A stretch of DNA of 5,038 nt from NCBI GenBank assembly GCA_934271245.1, contig CAKQQY010000056.1, positions 1 to 5,038 on the forward strand, given 5' to 3'. Shown here piece by piece: positions 4,554 through 5,038 of the stretch; position 1 is the first letter of the stretch, and every line of letters begins with the position of its first letter. The notes below the pieces were generated by a model. The model was not told the DNA's origin and made no database searches. It saw only the letters and a program-made list of their open reading frames with translations. The translations under genes were made by a program, and so were the position numbers. The DNA is from an uncultured Clostridia bacterium (lineage in GTDB: Bacteria; Bacillota; Clostridia; Christensenellales; Borkfalkiaceae).

Positions 4554-5038
4554 ATGATAAATTTATGTGAGTTACTTCAAATTAAAAAAGAGGAATTTTC
4601 AGACTACAAAGTTCACTTTGCGACAGGCTCCTTAGACAAGAAAAAACCATATAACTCTTTTCTTATAGACGAATTCCAGATCTGGCAGGAACATCAGACA
4701 AATAAAAACTTTGGAAGAAAATATATTTTGTCATTAATTTATTACGACAAAGATATCTGGATGTTTGGCGGTATTTATGAAGTTTTATCTCAAAATCCAA
4801 CCCAGATAAACTTCGACAACGGCAAAGACGGCTGGAAATATCAGACGCAACTTGTTCATAAAGCAACCGAGTACATAGGAAGAGCGTTTTTTAAATTCAA
4901 AAAAGAATTCAGGGCGTCTTATCCCGTGTTAGAATTAGCCCCTAAAAACGGCAAACCGGTAGCAGAAATGCCGTTATCTCATATCCTTGACAAACGTGTG
5001 GCACTAACAGACTTTTTAGGGTTTGATTCAGTTAATAT
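4554..5038 (+). CDS. Partial: N-terminal region of a probable GIY-YIG nuclease family protein
   Basis: 161 codons are open from ATG 4554 to the window edge, so the 3' part is missing. The start is supported by AGAGG 8 nt upstream and a promoter at 4496-4524. The residues read like the conserved N-terminal domain found ahead of a C-terminal GIY-YIG endonuclease domain in a family of bacterial proteins: HFATGSLD at 21-28, WQEHQTNKNFGRKYILSLIY at 44-63, WMFGGIYEV at 69-77, a YIGRAFFKF segment at 107-115, and LDKRVALTDFLGFDSVN at 145-161. The GIY-YIG motif itself is not in the window, so nuclease activity is expected from family memory and not seen. No membrane segment or signal peptide is visible. 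Base composition is AT-rich like the FRG gene, with which it is divergently arranged. Such proteins are usually scattered island cargo, and their physiological role is not established. Confidence 0.7.
   Translation, partial: MINLCELLQIKKEEFSDYKVHFATGSLDKKKPYNSFLIDEFQIWQEHQTNKNFGRKYILSLIYYDKDIWMFGGIYEVLSQNPTQINFDNGKDGWKYQTQLVHKATEYIGRAFFKFKKEFRASYPVLELAPKNGKPVAEMPLSHILDKRVALTDFLGFDSVN

Overview
The window looks like a chromosomal segment of a low-to-moderate GC Bacillota (Clostridia-like) bacterium. This is inferred from near-consensus sigma-A promoters with 17-bp spacers, strong AAGGAGG-type ribosome binding sites, tRNA genes that all encode their CCA tail, and very AT-rich intergenic DNA around a more GC-rich housekeeping gene. 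Genus or species cannot be read from the sequence.

Left part (1-2266): an alpha-phosphoglucomutase/phosphomannomutase gene (315-2024, minus strand) with every family signature. It has a consensus promoter at 2238-2266, a leader of about 205 nt, and a probable terminator at 155-182. Positions 1-154 hold two adjacent small inverted repeats and no supported gene. Positions 2267-2485 are AT-rich, and I see no gene there.

Middle part (2486-3139): a plus-strand tRNA operon with a textbook promoter (TTGACA, 17 bp, TG-extended TACAAT). It carries Gly(TCC), Arg(TCT), His(GTG), Gln(TTG), Lys(TTT) and Lys(CTT), followed by a strong intrinsic terminator. A perfect 18-bp inverted repeat sits between the two Lys genes. 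The Arg and His genes carry stem mismatches.

Right part (3168-5038): an accessory-looking, AT-rich segment. A minus-strand FRG-domain protein (3168-4142) converges on the tRNA operon. A plus-strand gene, cut by the window edge (4554 onward), resembles the N-terminal region of a GIY-YIG nuclease family protein. The two genes are divergent, and each has its own recognisable promoter. The FRG promoter spacer contains a 13-bp palindrome. The other gene's ribosome binding site sits in the loop of a 15-nt perfect palindrome. A position beside a tRNA cluster plus shifted base composition suggests a horizontally acquired cargo segment, possibly defence-related. No integrase, att repeat or known multi-gene defence system is visible, so that role is inference.

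The sugar-phosphate gene and the tRNA operon are housekeeping functions with no evident link to each other or to the right-hand pair.
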